64,000 nt of DNA from Pleomorphomonas sp. T1.2MG-36 (GTDB lineage: Bacteria > Pseudomonadota > Alphaproteobacteria > Rhizobiales > Pleomorphomonadaceae), in the NCBI RefSeq assembly GCF_950100655.1, contig NZ_CATNLY010000023.1, positions 888,542-952,541 on the forward strand. Reading direction: 5' to 3'. Both the position numbers and the translations under genes were made by a program. The notes beneath the pieces were generated by a model, which worked only from the letters and a program-made list of their open reading frames with translations, was not told the origin of the DNA and did no database searches. Shown piece after piece: positions 37,520 to 47,344 of this stretch. Position 1 is the first letter of the stretch. Every line of letters begins with the position of its first letter.

Positions 37520-38050
37520 ATGGCGTTGGTGACACCTCCGAGCGTCAGGGGCATGTTCAGGATGCAGACCGTCGATGTGCTGTTTCTGTGCGAAACCAAC
37601 AGCGCGACCAGCCTGATGGCCGAAGCGCTGCTCAACCAGCGCGGTGACACGCGCATCCGCGCCTTCAGCGCCGGCAGCCGACCAGCCACGGCCCTGCTGC
37701 CGGAAGCCGCGCAGGCACTCACGCTGCGCGTCATACCGACCGATGGCCTGGAACCGAAGTCATGGGCCATATTCGCCCTGCCGGGTGGCCTTCGACCGCA
37801 TATCGTAGTCGATCTTGCCACCGTGACCTGGACCGAGCCCGACTGCGCCCGTCTCGCCGAGTATGCGACGCTGCGCTGGCCCCTGCGCGATCCGGCACTG
37901 GTCGAGCGCAAGGCCGATCGCCGTGCCGTCACCGATACGGTGCTCAACGCCCTGCAGACTCGAATCTCCGGCGAGCTGATGCGTCGTATCGACAGCGTCC
38001 GGCAGGCGATCGACAGCCAGCAGTCGCCGGCTTCGCGACAGTGGGCGTGA
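37520..38050 (+). CDS. LMW tyrosine phosphatase/ArsC-like protein lacking the catalytic arginine
   Basis: 176 aa from ATG 37520; later Met codons (for example MQTVDV) are alternatives. The core VDVLFLCETNSATSLMAEALLNQ matches the low-molecular-weight phosphatase/arsenate reductase P-loop (CTGNSARS). Cys24 is kept, but the C-x5-R arginine is Thr30. A later RIRAFSAGSRPA matches the SAG segment of the fold, and WPLRDPA takes the place of the DPF/DPA loop. The C-terminal helix region is typical. Without the arginine, phosphatase or arsenate reductase activity is doubtful; it may bind an anion or be regulatory. Confidence 0.72.
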   Translation: MALVTPPSVRGMFRMQTVDVLFLCETNSATSLMAEALLNQRGDTRIRAFSAGSRPATALLPEAAQALTLRVIPTDGLEPKSWAIFALPGGLRPHIVVDLATVTWTEPDCARLAEYATLRWPLRDPALVERKADRRAVTDTVLNALQTRISGELMRRIDSVRQAIDSQQSPASRQWA

Positions 38051-38284
38051 CGAGCAACTAGGGAATCGGCCGCAATGGTGCGTGACGACGGACGACCGCT
38101 TGTCGTCGCGTGTCCCTTTGCGGCTTTTCATCGCGCTCTGCCTACTCAAATCCACGTTAATTCAGCTAGTTAGCTCAATCTTCAGAACCTTCGGCGCGGA
38201 CTTATTCTTTAAGCCGCATACCCTCTTGCGCTCCGACCGAACATCGTTATAGTGCGCGGCCACGAGCCGGGGTGCCGGCCGTGT

Positions 38285-38374
38285 GGAGAGGTGGCCGAGT
38301 GGTTTAAGGCGCACGCCTGGAACGCGTGTATAGGGGCAACCCTATCGAGGGTTCGAATCCCTCCTTCTCCGCCA
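38285..38374 (+). tRNA. tRNA-Ser (anticodon GGA)
   Basis: A complete class II tRNA of 90 bases including the encoded CCA. The acceptor stem is GGAGAGG with CTTCTCC. The D-loop has GTGGTTTAAGGC. The anticodon stem is CACGC/GCGTG around loop CTGGAAC, giving anticodon GGA (38319-38321). The long variable arm is TAGGG-GCAA-CCCTA, and the T arm is GAGGG-TTCGAAT-CCCTC. It reads UCC and UCU serine codons. Confidence 0.97.
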
Positions 38375-38885
38375 TTATCGCAATCAAGCCATTCTCATTA
38401 TTTCTCTTTCTTGTGGCGCCGGGGCTTTGCCGCGGGCCGCCATGGGCATGCGCCCAGCTCAGCCATGACAGACGGCCAACATGGTCTGCCGACCATCATG
38501 CACGGATCGGAATCGACCGCAGCCGATCGCCGCTGGAGGCCGAGCTTTTCGGGCCGGACCCCGGCTAGCGGAGACACACCTGCGTCCCGTCAGGCGAAAT
38601 GCGCGGACGGCGCAACATCGATCCGCCCAGGCGCAGTAAATCCGAGAGATCACGAATGTTATTTCCGACAATACGCACGGATCTCAGTTGTCCGAATTGT
38701 ATCGAACGAGACTGCAAAAAACAGAAATAACATCGGCTCCGGCTTAACTAAAATACAGGGTTTATAGTTCAGCTTGACTACTTGCCATTGGTGGATGTTC
38801 GGCGGTTTCGCCCCCACCGTCGGATCGTTCTCGCGCCGGTGCCAGGCGGAGAAACCGGCACCTCGGAAGTTTGGCCGGAGGTTTC
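38375..38885. other. Intergenic region between tRNA-Ser and the chemoreceptor gene
   Basis: 511 bases with no supported gene. GC falls towards 38690-38770 (runs such as GCAAAAAACAGAAATAACAT), which probably holds the promoter of the chemoreceptor gene. No copy of the tRNA 3' end and no recombinase is seen beside the tRNA, so there is no sign of an integrated element at this tRNA. Confidence 0.5.
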
Positions 38886-40874
38886 ATGTTCGATCGTCTG
38901 CGCATCATTTCCCGCATTGCCCTGATCTGTGGCGTCATGATCATTCCGGTTCTTACTTTCGGCACGATGTTCTTCGAACAGTCGCGGGAGCAAAGCCGGC
39001 AGACGGCGGCCGAGAAGAAGGGCATGGAGCATTACCGGCTGGGCTTTGCCCTGTGGGAAGCGCTGCTCGTCGAAGAGCGGGCACCGGGCGCCGCCATGTC
39101 GCAACCGGTTGCCGATTTGCGCAAGACCTATGCCGAGGCCGCGACGGCCTATGATGGCCTGCATGGCACGGAGAAGCTTTCGAAGGACTTCCTCGCCGCG
39201 GCCGAAGTGGGGCGCGGCAACGAAGCCAAGGTGACCGGCCTGGAGTTGCTCAACCTGGTGCGCAATGCGTCGGAGCTGACGCTCGATCCGAAGGCATCCA
39301 GCTACTATCTGATCGACGCGGCGACCCTGCAGATGCCGACCCTCTTGATGGCCTCCAGCAACCTCGGCGATCTCTTCGATCTCGCCAACCGTACCAAGGG
39401 TTTCATCACGCCGCAGCAACGCATCGATATCGTCAGCGCGCTGCACGACATCGACAATAGCGCCACCACCCTCGCCTACGACTTCCAGACCGGCTTGTCC
39501 GGGCTATCCGATGCGAAGGCCGCCGATCTCAAGACCAAGGCGACCAGCCTCGCCAAGGCGGCGGAGGCGTTTGCCGACAAGCTCAGACCGGCCGTGCAGA
39601 CACTGGCTACCGGCAAGTTTCCCAAGGATCTCAACGCTGGCGTCGCCGACGCCAAGGCGGCGCTGCGCACCGAGACGCTGGCGCTCTGGCATCAGACGGA
39701 GGTCGAAGTGGGCACTCTTCTCGACGACCGCCTCAGTGGCCTCAGGTGGGCCTTTTACGGCAACCTCGCCATCATCGCCTTGATTTTGGCGGTTGCCGGC
39801 GTGCTTGCCTATGTCGTCACCCGCTCGATCTCCCGGCAACTGACGCGCCTTACCGGTGTTCTGGGTGATATCGAGACCGGCCGGTTCGATATCGAAATCC
39901 CCTATGCCGCTTTGCGGAACGAAATCGGCGCCATGGCGAAGAGTTTCGCCGTTTTCCGCGACGGCCTTGCCGAGGCCGAGCGCATGCGGCTCGAAAGAGA
40001 AGGCCAAAGCGCCGAGGCGATCCATGCCGCCGACCGCCGCATAAAGCTGGTGTCGGTCTTCACGGATCGGATGACCGCGCTGGCCGGGGCCTTCACCGCG
40101 TCGTCGGGCGAAGTGAACACCGCCGCCGAAGGCCTTTCGGCCAATGCGCGACACTCGGCCGACCGCACGGATGTGGTGAACACCGCAGCCGAGGAGGCAT
40201 CGGTCAACGTCAATACCGTCGCCTCGGCGACGGAAGAACTGGCGGCCTCCATCGGCGAGATCGCCGGCCAGGTTCGCAAGTCGGCCGAGGTCGCCGCCAC
40301 TGCTGCCAATGACGCAACGCTGTCCGAACAAAGCATCGGCGCATTGTCGGCAGCGGCCGAGAAAATCGGCGACGTCGTCAGCCTGATCTCGGCGATCGCC
40401 GAACAAACCAATCTTCTGGCGCTCAATGCCACTATCGAGGCGGCACGGGCCGGCGAGGCAGGCAAGGGATTCGCGGTCGTGGCGTCTGAGGTGAAGCAGC
40501 TCGCTTCGCAAACCGCCAAGGCCACCGCCGACATCTCGCAGAAAATCGTCGAAATCCAGACCCAGACCTCGACCTCGGTCGATGCCATCTCCCGCATCGT
40601 CAACACCGTTCGCTCGCTGGGCGACATCACCCAGGCCATCTCGGCCGCCGTCGAGCAACAGGGTGTCGCGACCCGCGAGATCGCCGTCAATTGCCAGCGT
40701 GCCGCCGCCGGCGCCGGCGCGGTCACCGAGAATATCGGCGAAGTGGCTGCCGCCGTCGACCTGACGGGCACGTCGGCCGGTCGGCTGACCAATCTCGCCC
40801 ACGATCTTGCGCGCCGTGCCGAGGACCTCAATCAGGAGGTCGGCGCGTTCGCCGAGCAACTGGCCGCCGCCTGA
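38886..40874 (+). CDS. Methyl-accepting chemotaxis protein
   Basis: 662 aa from ATG 38886, with GGAGG four bases upstream. The layout is TM1 (~8-27), a periplasmic sensor (~30-285), TM2 (~290-312), then HAMP ([24 protein letters not shown]). The signalling domain has the hairpin tip [49 protein letters not shown]. The periplasmic part is helical without a Cache or PAS motif that I recognise, so the ligand is unknown. The C-terminus lacks a CheR-docking pentapeptide. The gene stands alone, with no che genes in the window. Confidence 0.95.
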   Translation: MFDRLRIISRIALICGVMIIPVLTFGTMFFEQSREQSRQTAAEKKGMEHYRLGFALWEALLVEERAPGAAMSQPVADLRKTYAEAATAYDGLHGTEKLSKDFLAAAEVGRGNEAKVTGLELLNLVRNASELTLDPKASSYYLIDAATLQMPTLLMASSNLGDLFDLANRTKGFITPQQRIDIVSALHDIDNSATTLAYDFQTGLSGLSDAKAADLKTKATSLAKAAEAFADKLRPAVQTLATGKFPKDLNAGVADAKAALRTETLALWHQTEVEVGTLLDDRLSGLRWAFYGNLAIIALILAVAGVLAYVVTRSISRQLTRLTGVLGDIETGRFDIEIPYAALRNEIGAMAKSFAVFRDGLAEAERMRLEREGQSAEAIHAADRRIKLVSVFTDRMTALAGAFTASSGEVNTAAEGLSANARHSADRTDVVNTAAEEASVNVNTVASATEELAASIGEIAGQVRKSAEVAATAANDATLSEQSIGALSAAAEKIGDVVSLISAIAEQTNLLALNATIEAARAGEAGKGFAVVASEVKQLASQTAKATADISQKIVEIQTQTSTSVDAISRIVNTVRSLGDITQAISAAVEQQGVATREIAVNCQRAAAGAGAVTENIGEVAAAVDLTGTSAGRLTNLAHDLARRAEDLNQEVGAFAEQLAAA

Positions 40875-40998
40875 CAAGCGGCATGCTACGAAGCGGATGG
40901 GGTTCCGGCGAGACGGAGACCGGTGGGCGACCACCATCTCGTACAAGGTTCCTCGCCCGGCCCGGCAGGGGCGGTTGTCCGCGAACCGTCACCGATAG

Positions 40999-42591
40999 TC
41001 AGCTCGTGGCGTCGGCGGCAGGCAGATCAAGGCGGAAGGCGGCTCCCCTCTCGCTGTCGGCAAGCTCCAGGCTACCCTTGTGGGTCGCCACCATGGCGCG
41101 CGCAATGGAAAGCCCCATGCCGGTGCCGCCGTCGGCCCGGCGCGTGGTGAAGAACGGATCGAAGACACGCCCCCTGTTGGCCGGCGAGATGCCGGGACCA
41201 TCGTCGGTCACGGACACGATCACCCGTCGCCCCTCGGACATTGTCGAGATGACGACATGGGCAGCCCCGGCCCGGATGGCGTTGTCGACGAGGTGGCAAA
41301 GAACCAGTGCCAGCGTTTCCGACGACATGGCGACGCGTCGGTCGGGATCGCCCTCCACCTTGAACTTCAATGCCGGTCGCCCTTCGCGAAGGGCGTCGAT
41401 CACGTCGGCTGGCCGGCAGGTGCCGACGATGGGCATCGTCTCGGCACGGGCAAAATCGCGAAGACGAGCCACCAAGGCGCCGAGACGGTCGGCATTGTTC
41501 TGGATTCCAACGAGGAACTCCAGCCGTTGGGCCGGTGTCATGGTCGGTTCGGCGACATCGTCGACGAGCAACTCGGCAGCGCCGGAAATGGCCGTCAGCG
41601 GCGACTTCAGCTCATGGGAAACATGGGCGGCAAAGGTTGCCACATACTCCGAACGGGCGGCCAAACCGGCCGCCATATCGAGAAGGCTTTGCGAGAGCCG
41701 AGCGAACTCGGCCGTGCCATGGTGATCGAGGGGCTTCAGCGCGTCGCGGTCTCCATCGGCGATCGCCGTGGTGCGCGCGATCAGAGCCCGTACCGGCCGA
41801 ATGATGGTCCGATGGAAGACGAAGCCGATGACCGACGTCGCGGCCAGTACGCTCAACAGGGCGAGCCCGGCCTTGTGACGCTCCTGGTAGAGTTGCTTGA
41901 GCGCGTTAGCCGGCGTGCGCGACGCATAGACGACGGCTGCCACGCGCCCGTCGACGGCAACCGGCAGAGCGACGAACACGCGGATGTCCGCCCCTCGGCT
42001 GATCGAGTCGAGCGCGGGTATCGAGCGCTTGGAATTGCGCTGCCGCAGCACCGCCCGGTACTCTCCCGCCAACGCGGCCGCCACCTCCGGCAAGCTCGCC
42101 AGCGACTTCCCGACCTCCTCGCCACCGGCCACGACCACTCCGTCAGCGTCGAGGATACGGAAGCCGGCAAGGGTCGTCGCCCGGATGGCCATCAATTCGG
42201 GGGCAAGGCGAAAGCCGAGATCGGCAAGGGGCGACGGACCGGCGACGGGCGTTGCGTCCGGCCGCTGAGGCAAAACCGTATCGGCCGCGAGATCGAGGCG
42301 GGGCAAGACGGGAGCGAGACCGTCCACGTCCGGCGTCCCCACCCGAACGACCGGCCCAAGCCGCAGGCCGGGAGGTGGATTGTCAGCCAGCTCGACACCG
42401 ATCCGCGCGGCGACGGCGGCACTCTGGGCGATCAGCTCGCCTTCGGTCTGGCGGATCAGTTGATTGTCGTAGATGCGAAAGAAGATGACACTGCCGAGCG
42501 GAAGAGAGGCCACCAGCATCAGGACGCAGGCGATCACGAGACCAAGCCGCGGTCTCCACTTTTGCCGCACGCGCGGCGCCGTCGCGCTCAC
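40999..42591 (-). CDS. Membrane sensor histidine kinase (CreC-like)
   Basis: 530 aa. The layout is TM1 (~16-38), a long periplasmic sensor (~39-238), TM2 (~239-258), then HAMP (~260-310). The dimerisation box is FAAHVSHELKSPLTAIS. The ATPase domain has an N-box in VLCHLVDNAIRAGA and G-boxes in VTDDGPGISP and GGTGMGLSIARAM. Its start overlaps the response-regulator stop as ATGA, so the pair is co-translated. The sensor domain resembles those of CreC/ChvG-like kinases, but the signal cannot be read. Confidence 0.92.
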   Translation of the reverse strand: MSATAPRVRQKWRPRLGLVIACVLMLVASLPLGSVIFFRIYDNQLIRQTEGELIAQSAAVAARIGVELADNPPPGLRLGPVVRVGTPDVDGLAPVLPRLDLAADTVLPQRPDATPVAGPSPLADLGFRLAPELMAIRATTLAGFRILDADGVVVAGGEEVGKSLASLPEVAAALAGEYRAVLRQRNSKRSIPALDSISRGADIRVFVALPVAVDGRVAAVVYASRTPANALKQLYQERHKAGLALLSVLAATSVIGFVFHRTIIRPVRALIARTTAIADGDRDALKPLDHHGTAEFARLSQSLLDMAAGLAARSEYVATFAAHVSHELKSPLTAISGAAELLVDDVAEPTMTPAQRLEFLVGIQNNADRLGALVARLRDFARAETMPIVGTCRPADVIDALREGRPALKFKVEGDPDRRVAMSSETLALVLCHLVDNAIRAGAAHVVISTMSEGRRVIVSVTDDGPGISPANRGRVFDPFFTTRRADGGTGMGLSIARAMVATHKGSLELADSERGAAFRLDLPAADATS

Positions 42592-43286
42592 GATGCTGCC
42601 ACGCAGGGGCCGAGCCGGAAGCCGACGCCGTGCACCGTTTCGATGACCGACGCACAGCCGGCAGCGCCAAGCTTGGCGCGGATGTTGCGGATGTGGCTGT
42701 CGACGGTGCGGTCCGATACGTGAATGGCGTCCGACCAGGCCTCCTCCAGGATCCGCTCGCGGTCGAACACCTGGTTCGGCCGGCTCATCAGCGCCCGAAG
42801 GATGGCGAACTCCTGGGCGGTGAGAGCCACAGAACGCTCGCCAACCATGGTACGATGTCCGTCGGGATCGAGCGAGACAACGCCCCGAGCGAGGCAGCGA
42901 ACGTCGGAGGCGCCGGACCCGCGACTGCGTTTCAGAATGGCGGCGACGCGCGCCACCAGTTCGCGTGGCGAGAAGGGCTTGGTGACGTAGTCGTCGCCGC
43001 CGAGTTCAAGCCCGAGCACCCGGTCGATTTCCTCGTCGCGAGCCGACAGGAACAGGATCGGGACCTCGCTGGTCTTGCGGATTTCGCGGCAGGCGGCGAA
43101 TCCGTCCATCTCCGGCATGCCGATGTCGAGGACGACGAGATCGGGAGCCTCCCTGAGAAACAGGGAGAGGGCGGTCCGTCCGTCGCCGGCGGCGTGCGTT
43201 CGATGGCCGGCCTTTTCCAAGGCGAAGGTGATCACCGAGCGGATGGCGGGATCGTCATCGACCACCAGAATAAAAGCAGGCTGCAT
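42588..43286 (-). CDS. OmpR-family response regulator (CreB-like)
   Basis: 232 aa from ATG 43284-43286. The receiver domain (~1-118) shows the acidic pocket (VVDDDPA), phospho-acceptor Asp in LVVLDIGMPEMDG and Lys in YVTKPFSPRELV. The C-terminal winged helix (~135-225) has VALTAQEFAILRALMSRPNQVFDRERIL and VSDRTVDSHIRNIRAKLG. It partners the kinase encoded directly downstream. The preceding DUF4173 gene ends 7 bases upstream, so all probably share a transcript. Confidence 0.95.
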   Translation of the reverse strand: MQPAFILVVDDDPAIRSVITFALEKAGHRTHAAGDGRTALSLFLREAPDLVVLDIGMPEMDGFAACREIRKTSEVPILFLSARDEEIDRVLGLELGGDDYVTKPFSPRELVARVAAILKRSRGSGASDVRCLARGVVSLDPDGHRTMVGERSVALTAQEFAILRALMSRPNQVFDRERILEEAWSDAIHVSDRTVDSHIRNIRAKLGAAGCASVIETVHGVGFRLGPCVAAS

Positions 43287-43293
43287 GACGAGA

Positions 43294-44817
43294 TCACCGG
43301 GGTTGGGAAGCGGTCCATCGAGGCGCCTCGGACAGATAACGCCTGAGCCGCCAATCTGCAAAGCTCCAGGTGCGCCAGGTCTGTTGCCCTGCAAGCAGCT
43401 GATCGGCGGCCCGATCGCGCCAGTCGTCGAGGGAGACGCCGGTCCAGGCACCTTCGAAGTGGCCGACCCAGTACTTGCCGTGGCCGGCCAGCAAATCCCG
43501 CCGAGCGTCGAGCGCCGGTATGGCGCGCGGACCGAAGGCGAGAGCGATGTAGGTGAGATCGAGCTCTGGCCCTTCACCGGTCGCCTCGCGCGAGTGGGCG
43601 ATGTTGAAACCGGTGACCAGACCGGCAAAATCCACGAAGCAGCAGACCCAAAGGGTAAGGATGGCCGCGCCGACGTTGGCGCTCAACAGCCACCGCGTCG
43701 AGTGTCCGGCAAAGATGCGCACGAGGATGGTGAGGAAGCCGAAGGCGACGAGTCCCATCCAGACGAAGGCCGCCACCCGCCACAGCGTCAACGAGTAGGC
43801 TTCCACATAGAGATCGAGGCGCAGCATGGAGGAGACGATCAGGACGAGACCTTGGCCGACGAACATCAGCAGAAGTGGCTTCAGGGATCGCGACTGCCGC
43901 TCGTCCGGACTGCCGCGAAGCGCCACCAGCACGAAAGCGGCGGCCACCATTGCCGCGGCCATCAGCGGGTAGGCGCCGCGATGGGCATATTCGGCGTGGG
44001 TCATGCCATCTGGCAAATCTGCACCGCCCCAGAGGTAGCCGGCATCGGTCAACGTCTGAAGGGCGAACAGCAGATTGAAGGAGACGAGCGAGCGCCGAAT
44101 GGCGGCCTGGCCCAGAAAGCCCGACCAGCGTCCATTCGCGACAGGCCATCCGAATGGCAGCGTCACGGCAAGCCGGCTCCGCACCAGATGCAGAAGCGGC
44201 CAGATCATCATGGCCATGGCCAGCCAGAAGACGATGCGCGGCCCGTCGACCAGCATCAGCCGGTCCGGCCTCATCAAGGCGGCCCATCGCTCGATCACCG
44301 GGTTGGCAGTGAGAAAGACAAGGAGAAAGAACAGCGACAGACCGACCGTCACGACCCATCCGAATACATCGAAGCGCGGACGGGCACGCCGACATGCCGC
44401 CCGCCGAACGCGCTCGATATCCGAGATGAAGCGAAGCCATCCGCCGAAAGGTATCCATGCGGCGAGCCCGGCAACCGCCGCCCAGCCGATGCCGCCATGA
44501 ACCAGCAGCACGGCGCCTGCTGCCGACAGGCAGATGACGAGCGGAACGGAGAGCGGATCGGCATCGGCGGCCAACGCGGCGACCGCAGCAACGACCAGGG
44601 CAAGAGCGGCGAGGCGCACGCCCATCGACGAGTGGAGCCGGTTGAAAACAGCGGTGACGGTGAAAAGCAAACCAAGAAAGAGCGCGGTCGGCAGACCGGC
44701 CGCCGGCCTGTCGTAAAAGAGCAGGTCGGCAATCGCCACCAACAGGACAAGGACGACAGCGCGCTGCTTGAACCACAGTGCGGGGCCGACATGGCGGTCG
44801 GCAATGGGGAAGGTCAT
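43294..44817 (-). CDS. DUF4173 polytopic membrane protein
   Basis: 507 aa from ATG 44815-44817. Roughly 12 membrane helices are visible, then a soluble C-terminal tail rich in Asp/Arg/Trp (ALDARRDLLAGHGKYWVG to the end). The pattern is that of DUF4173 proteins. Their function is not established. It lies immediately before a CreB/CreC-like pair, a position comparable to CreD in the cre system, so a membrane or envelope role under control of this system is plausible but inferred. Confidence 0.82.
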   Translation of the reverse strand: MTFPIADRHVGPALWFKQRAVVLVLLVAIADLLFYDRPAAGLPTALFLGLLFTVTAVFNRLHSSMGVRLAALALVVAAVAALAADADPLSVPLVICLSAAGAVLLVHGGIGWAAVAGLAAWIPFGGWLRFISDIERVRRAACRRARPRFDVFGWVVTVGLSLFFLLVFLTANPVIERWAALMRPDRLMLVDGPRIVFWLAMAMMIWPLLHLVRSRLAVTLPFGWPVANGRWSGFLGQAAIRRSLVSFNLLFALQTLTDAGYLWGGADLPDGMTHAEYAHRGAYPLMAAAMVAAAFVLVALRGSPDERQSRSLKPLLLMFVGQGLVLIVSSMLRLDLYVEAYSLTLWRVAAFVWMGLVAFGFLTILVRIFAGHSTRWLLSANVGAAILTLWVCCFVDFAGLVTGFNIAHSREATGEGPELDLTYIALAFGPRAIPALDARRDLLAGHGKYWVGHFEGAWTGVSLDDWRDRAADQLLAGQQTWRTWSFADWRLRRYLSEAPRWTASQPR

Positions 44818-45020
44818 GATCGGCGGTTCCGGGTGGGAGCATCGATACTCGAACGGGCCACCGCTGCAGGGGCCGCCTTCACCTTGCGCGGCAAAGGAGC
44901 GGAACGGTGCGGCGAGGCCTCGTCGTCGGATGTCGACCCGGCAAGCCACCACGCGTCATGAGCGAGGCGGTCGGGGAGCGGTTCGGCAAAATGGGGGCGG
45001 AAGCGGACACGGATCGACAT
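44814..45020 (-). CDS. Possible small protein coupled to the DUF4173 gene
   Basis: 68 aa beginning MSIRVRFRPHFAEPLPDRL; an ATG five codons upstream is also possible. The stop forms an ATGA overlap with the DUF4173 start, the arrangement used throughout this genome for coupled genes, and the first half has normal GC-rich third positions. The second half is basic and Ser/Ala-rich with no recognised motif. It may instead be a chance open frame in the leader. Confidence 0.4.
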   Translation of the reverse strand: MSIRVRFRPHFAEPLPDRLAHDAWWLAGSTSDDEASPHRSAPLPRKVKAAPAAVARSSIDAPTRNRRS

Positions 45021-45166
45021 GCCCCGTCGTCGCATGTCGGGTCGCAGAAACCTGGGCGAGCTTCAGCAGCGTTTCAGGATTTTCGTGCAGATTTCTTGCA
45101 GCGTCACGTCGGACCGGGACGCGACCATTCCCGCGCCGACCCACGGATCGCTTGGCGACCTTCCAC

Positions 45167-45919
45167 TCAACGCGGATAGCCGCCAGGCGACCGGAGGCCG
45201 CGCTCCGGGTCCTGCTGGTACTCGGACTCGGCGATCTCGATCGTCTTGGAATTGATGATCCGGCTGGAAAGAGCCATCGCCACAGCGCGCGAGCGGCTGT
45301 TGAAGACGGCGCGCCCATCCGGCATCAGGGGAAGGGATGCAAGCCCCAGCTTGGCATAGAGCTGCTGAAGTCGCCCCTGCACCGAGCGCATCGACATGTT
45401 GCGGCGCGCGGCGATCGCCTGGTCGGTGAGGCCGATGGCAATATCGAGCAGGATCTCGTACTCGACCTCGGTCAGTTCGTCCGACCCCTTCTGGCCGCGC
45501 TTCTGAAGACCGCGTACCTCGCGGTCGATGATGTTCTGCCCTTCGACGAAGACGCACTGGATCGCCCGCCTCAGCCGATCCTTGGACGCGGTTTTCAGCA
45601 GGTAGCCGTAGGTCGCGCCGGACGGCACGATGCGGGCGACGCCGCGAACGTAGGCCTCGTCGGCATAGTTGGACCAGAAGATGATCGGCATCGCCGGGTT
45701 TTCTGCCCAGATCGCCTTCGCTGCCTGAACCCCGGTCTTCTTGGGCATCTGCAAATCGAGGATGACGCCCTTGAGCTCGTGCTCATGGGCGAGACGGATG
45801 GCATCCTCGCCGTTCTCCGCCTCGATGACCTGCTCGCAGTCAATCTCGCCGAGCGCCATGACCTCGCGCAGAAAACCGCGATGCAGCACATCGTCCTCGG
45901 CGATCAGATAGGTGCTCAT
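45167..45919 (-). CDS. NarL/LuxR-type response regulator
   Basis: 250 aa from ATG 45917-45919, overlapping the kinase stop as ATGA. The receiver has LIAEDDVLHRGFL, phospho-acceptor Asp in GVILDLQMPKKTGVQ, and a Lys in YLLKTASKDRL. The LuxR helix-turn-helix is ELTEVEYEILLDIAIGLTDQAIAARRNMSMRSVQGRLQQLYAKLG. About 45 extra residues follow the HTH, ending GLRSPGGYPR, which is unusual since the HTH normally ends the protein. It is the partner of the soluble kinase upstream and a candidate regulator of the divergent sugar-acid operon. Confidence 0.92.
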   Translation of the reverse strand: MSTYLIAEDDVLHRGFLREVMALGEIDCEQVIEAENGEDAIRLAHEHELKGVILDLQMPKKTGVQAAKAIWAENPAMPIIFWSNYADEAYVRGVARIVPSGATYGYLLKTASKDRLRRAIQCVFVEGQNIIDREVRGLQKRGQKGSDELTEVEYEILLDIAIGLTDQAIAARRNMSMRSVQGRLQQLYAKLGLASLPLMPDGRAVFNSRSRAVAMALSSRIINSKTIEIAESEYQQDPERGLRSPGGYPR

Positions 45920-47166
45920 TCTGCCTCCCGATTGCGCGCCGACTCCTGTGGCCGGGCTAGCGGAATGGTTATGCTCAACTGCGTTCCGACGCCTTCGGCA
46001 CCGGACGTCACGGTCAGTTCGGCCTCGATCAGCGACGCGCGGGTCCGCATGTTGGCAAGCCCCCCGGTTCGCTTGCCCGGCATCTGGGGCAGGCCGCAGC
46101 CATCGTCGACGACCGTAATGCGAATGCCGGCGGCGTTGGAGAAGACCTGAACCTCGATCGTCGAGGCGCCGGAGTGCCGACCGGCATTGTTGATGGCCTC
46201 CTGGACGATGCGATAGAGCGCGACCTGCGTATTGGTCGGCAAGGCGTCGATCGCCTCGCAACCCTCGTCCAACAAGCGGCAGACGAGCGGCTTGGCGGAG
46301 GCGCGGGCATACCGGTCCAGAACCGCTTCGATGGCTTCGGAAAACCCGAAGAACTGCAGCACCGAGGGCCGGGCGTTGTCGATGATGACCCTGAGTTCGG
46401 TGAGGCAGTGCGAGATGTCGTCCTGGATCGGCTGCAACTCGCTGCCCCGGAGGTTCGCCTTGCTTTCCAGGCGCTTCAGGTTGCGGGAGATGCGCGAGAG
46501 ATCGGCCAGCGTCTGGTCATGCAGATCCATGCCGATGGCCTGCCGGGCGTTTTCCAGCTCCTCGGTCAGGTGACGCGCGCCGATGCGCAGCCCCTCGGCG
46601 CGGGCCTCCGCCTCCACCCGCTTAATCTCCCGCCGGCTGGCCAGCTCGCTCTGCTGAAGGGCGAACATGTAGGCGGCAAGGATGTCGGCGACGATCCGCG
46701 CGTTGTCGAGATCGGCCTCGCTGTAGGTATCGGGCACCTGGGTGGAGAAGGACAGCGCGCCGATGATCCGCCCCTCGACCAGAACCGGCACGTGCAGGCG
46801 GCCGCGCAGGCCGGCATCGAAGATTGGCTTGGACCAAGCGCCTTCAAAGTGGAAACGGGGATCGGCCTGGGCATCGGGGGTGATGATGCTATCGACCTCC
46901 CCCATGAAAAGGGCGCGGATGGGACTGACGGCGACGGATCGCGTTCCGCGCGATTCGATATCCCACTCGGTATGCAGCCCCGCCTCGTAGGTGGAAACGA
47001 TGGTGCGGTCGGCATTCATCAGCGCCACGTCGATATGATCGTGCGGCAGGATGTCGATCACCGCCGTCGAAACCGACTGGACCACGCATTTGAGGTCGAG
47101 CTGCCCGGTGATGGACTTCAGGACCGCCATGATGCGTTGCAGATCGAACGGGGTGCGACTCAGCAT
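45916..47166 (-). CDS. Soluble GAF-domain histidine kinase (NarX/DegS type)
   Basis: 416 aa from ATG 47164-47166, chosen for the AAGAGG five bases upstream; ATG 47181 and an upstream TTG are alternatives, but the TTG lies inside a palindrome. A GAF domain (~20-175) is followed by a coiled linker and HisKA_3 with the phospho-acceptor His in IGMDLHDQTLADLSRI. The ATPase domain (YRIVQEAINNAGRHSGA, VVDDGCGLP, GGLANMRTRA) completes it. No membrane helix is seen, so it senses a cytosolic ligand or redox state. It forms a two-gene system with the LuxR-type regulator. Confidence 0.93.
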   Translation of the reverse strand: MLSRTPFDLQRIMAVLKSITGQLDLKCVVQSVSTAVIDILPHDHIDVALMNADRTIVSTYEAGLHTEWDIESRGTRSVAVSPIRALFMGEVDSIITPDAQADPRFHFEGAWSKPIFDAGLRGRLHVPVLVEGRIIGALSFSTQVPDTYSEADLDNARIVADILAAYMFALQQSELASRREIKRVEAEARAEGLRIGARHLTEELENARQAIGMDLHDQTLADLSRISRNLKRLESKANLRGSELQPIQDDISHCLTELRVIIDNARPSVLQFFGFSEAIEAVLDRYARASAKPLVCRLLDEGCEAIDALPTNTQVALYRIVQEAINNAGRHSGASTIEVQVFSNAAGIRITVVDDGCGLPQMPGKRTGGLANMRTRASLIEAELTVTSGAEGVGTQLSITIPLARPQESARNREAE

Positions 47167-47238
47167 GGCTGCCTCTTGCATGAACGGCTCGATTGTCGGC
47201 GCAGACCGCACGCGAAACCAGCGCGAAAGCGCGTCTAG

Positions 47239-47258
47239 TTTTGCGGGTTCCCGCAAAA
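47239..47258. promoter_or_regulatory. Strong palindrome between the GAF kinase and the sugar-acid operon
   Basis: TTTTGCGGG (47239-47247) and CCCGCAAAA (47250-47258) are perfect 9-base arms around TT. The site lies 72 bases upstream of the kinase ATG and 86 bases upstream of the lactonase ATG, so it could control either or both divergent transcripts. Size and symmetry suit a dimeric repressor or activator. Confidence 0.6.
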
Positions 47259-47344
47259 TGGAGGTGGGACCTGCGCTGTCTCGCTCCTTTTATCTCTGCT
47301 TCAATGACAGTGAGGAAAACGCAAATACAAGAGCCAATGCGCCG

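Noticed and set aside
38285..38885. tRNA-Ser as attachment site of an integrated island
   Set aside because: No integrase beside the tRNA and no duplicated tRNA 3' end was found. The only recombinase fragment is 25 kb away, and its boundary shows no tRNA-like sequence.
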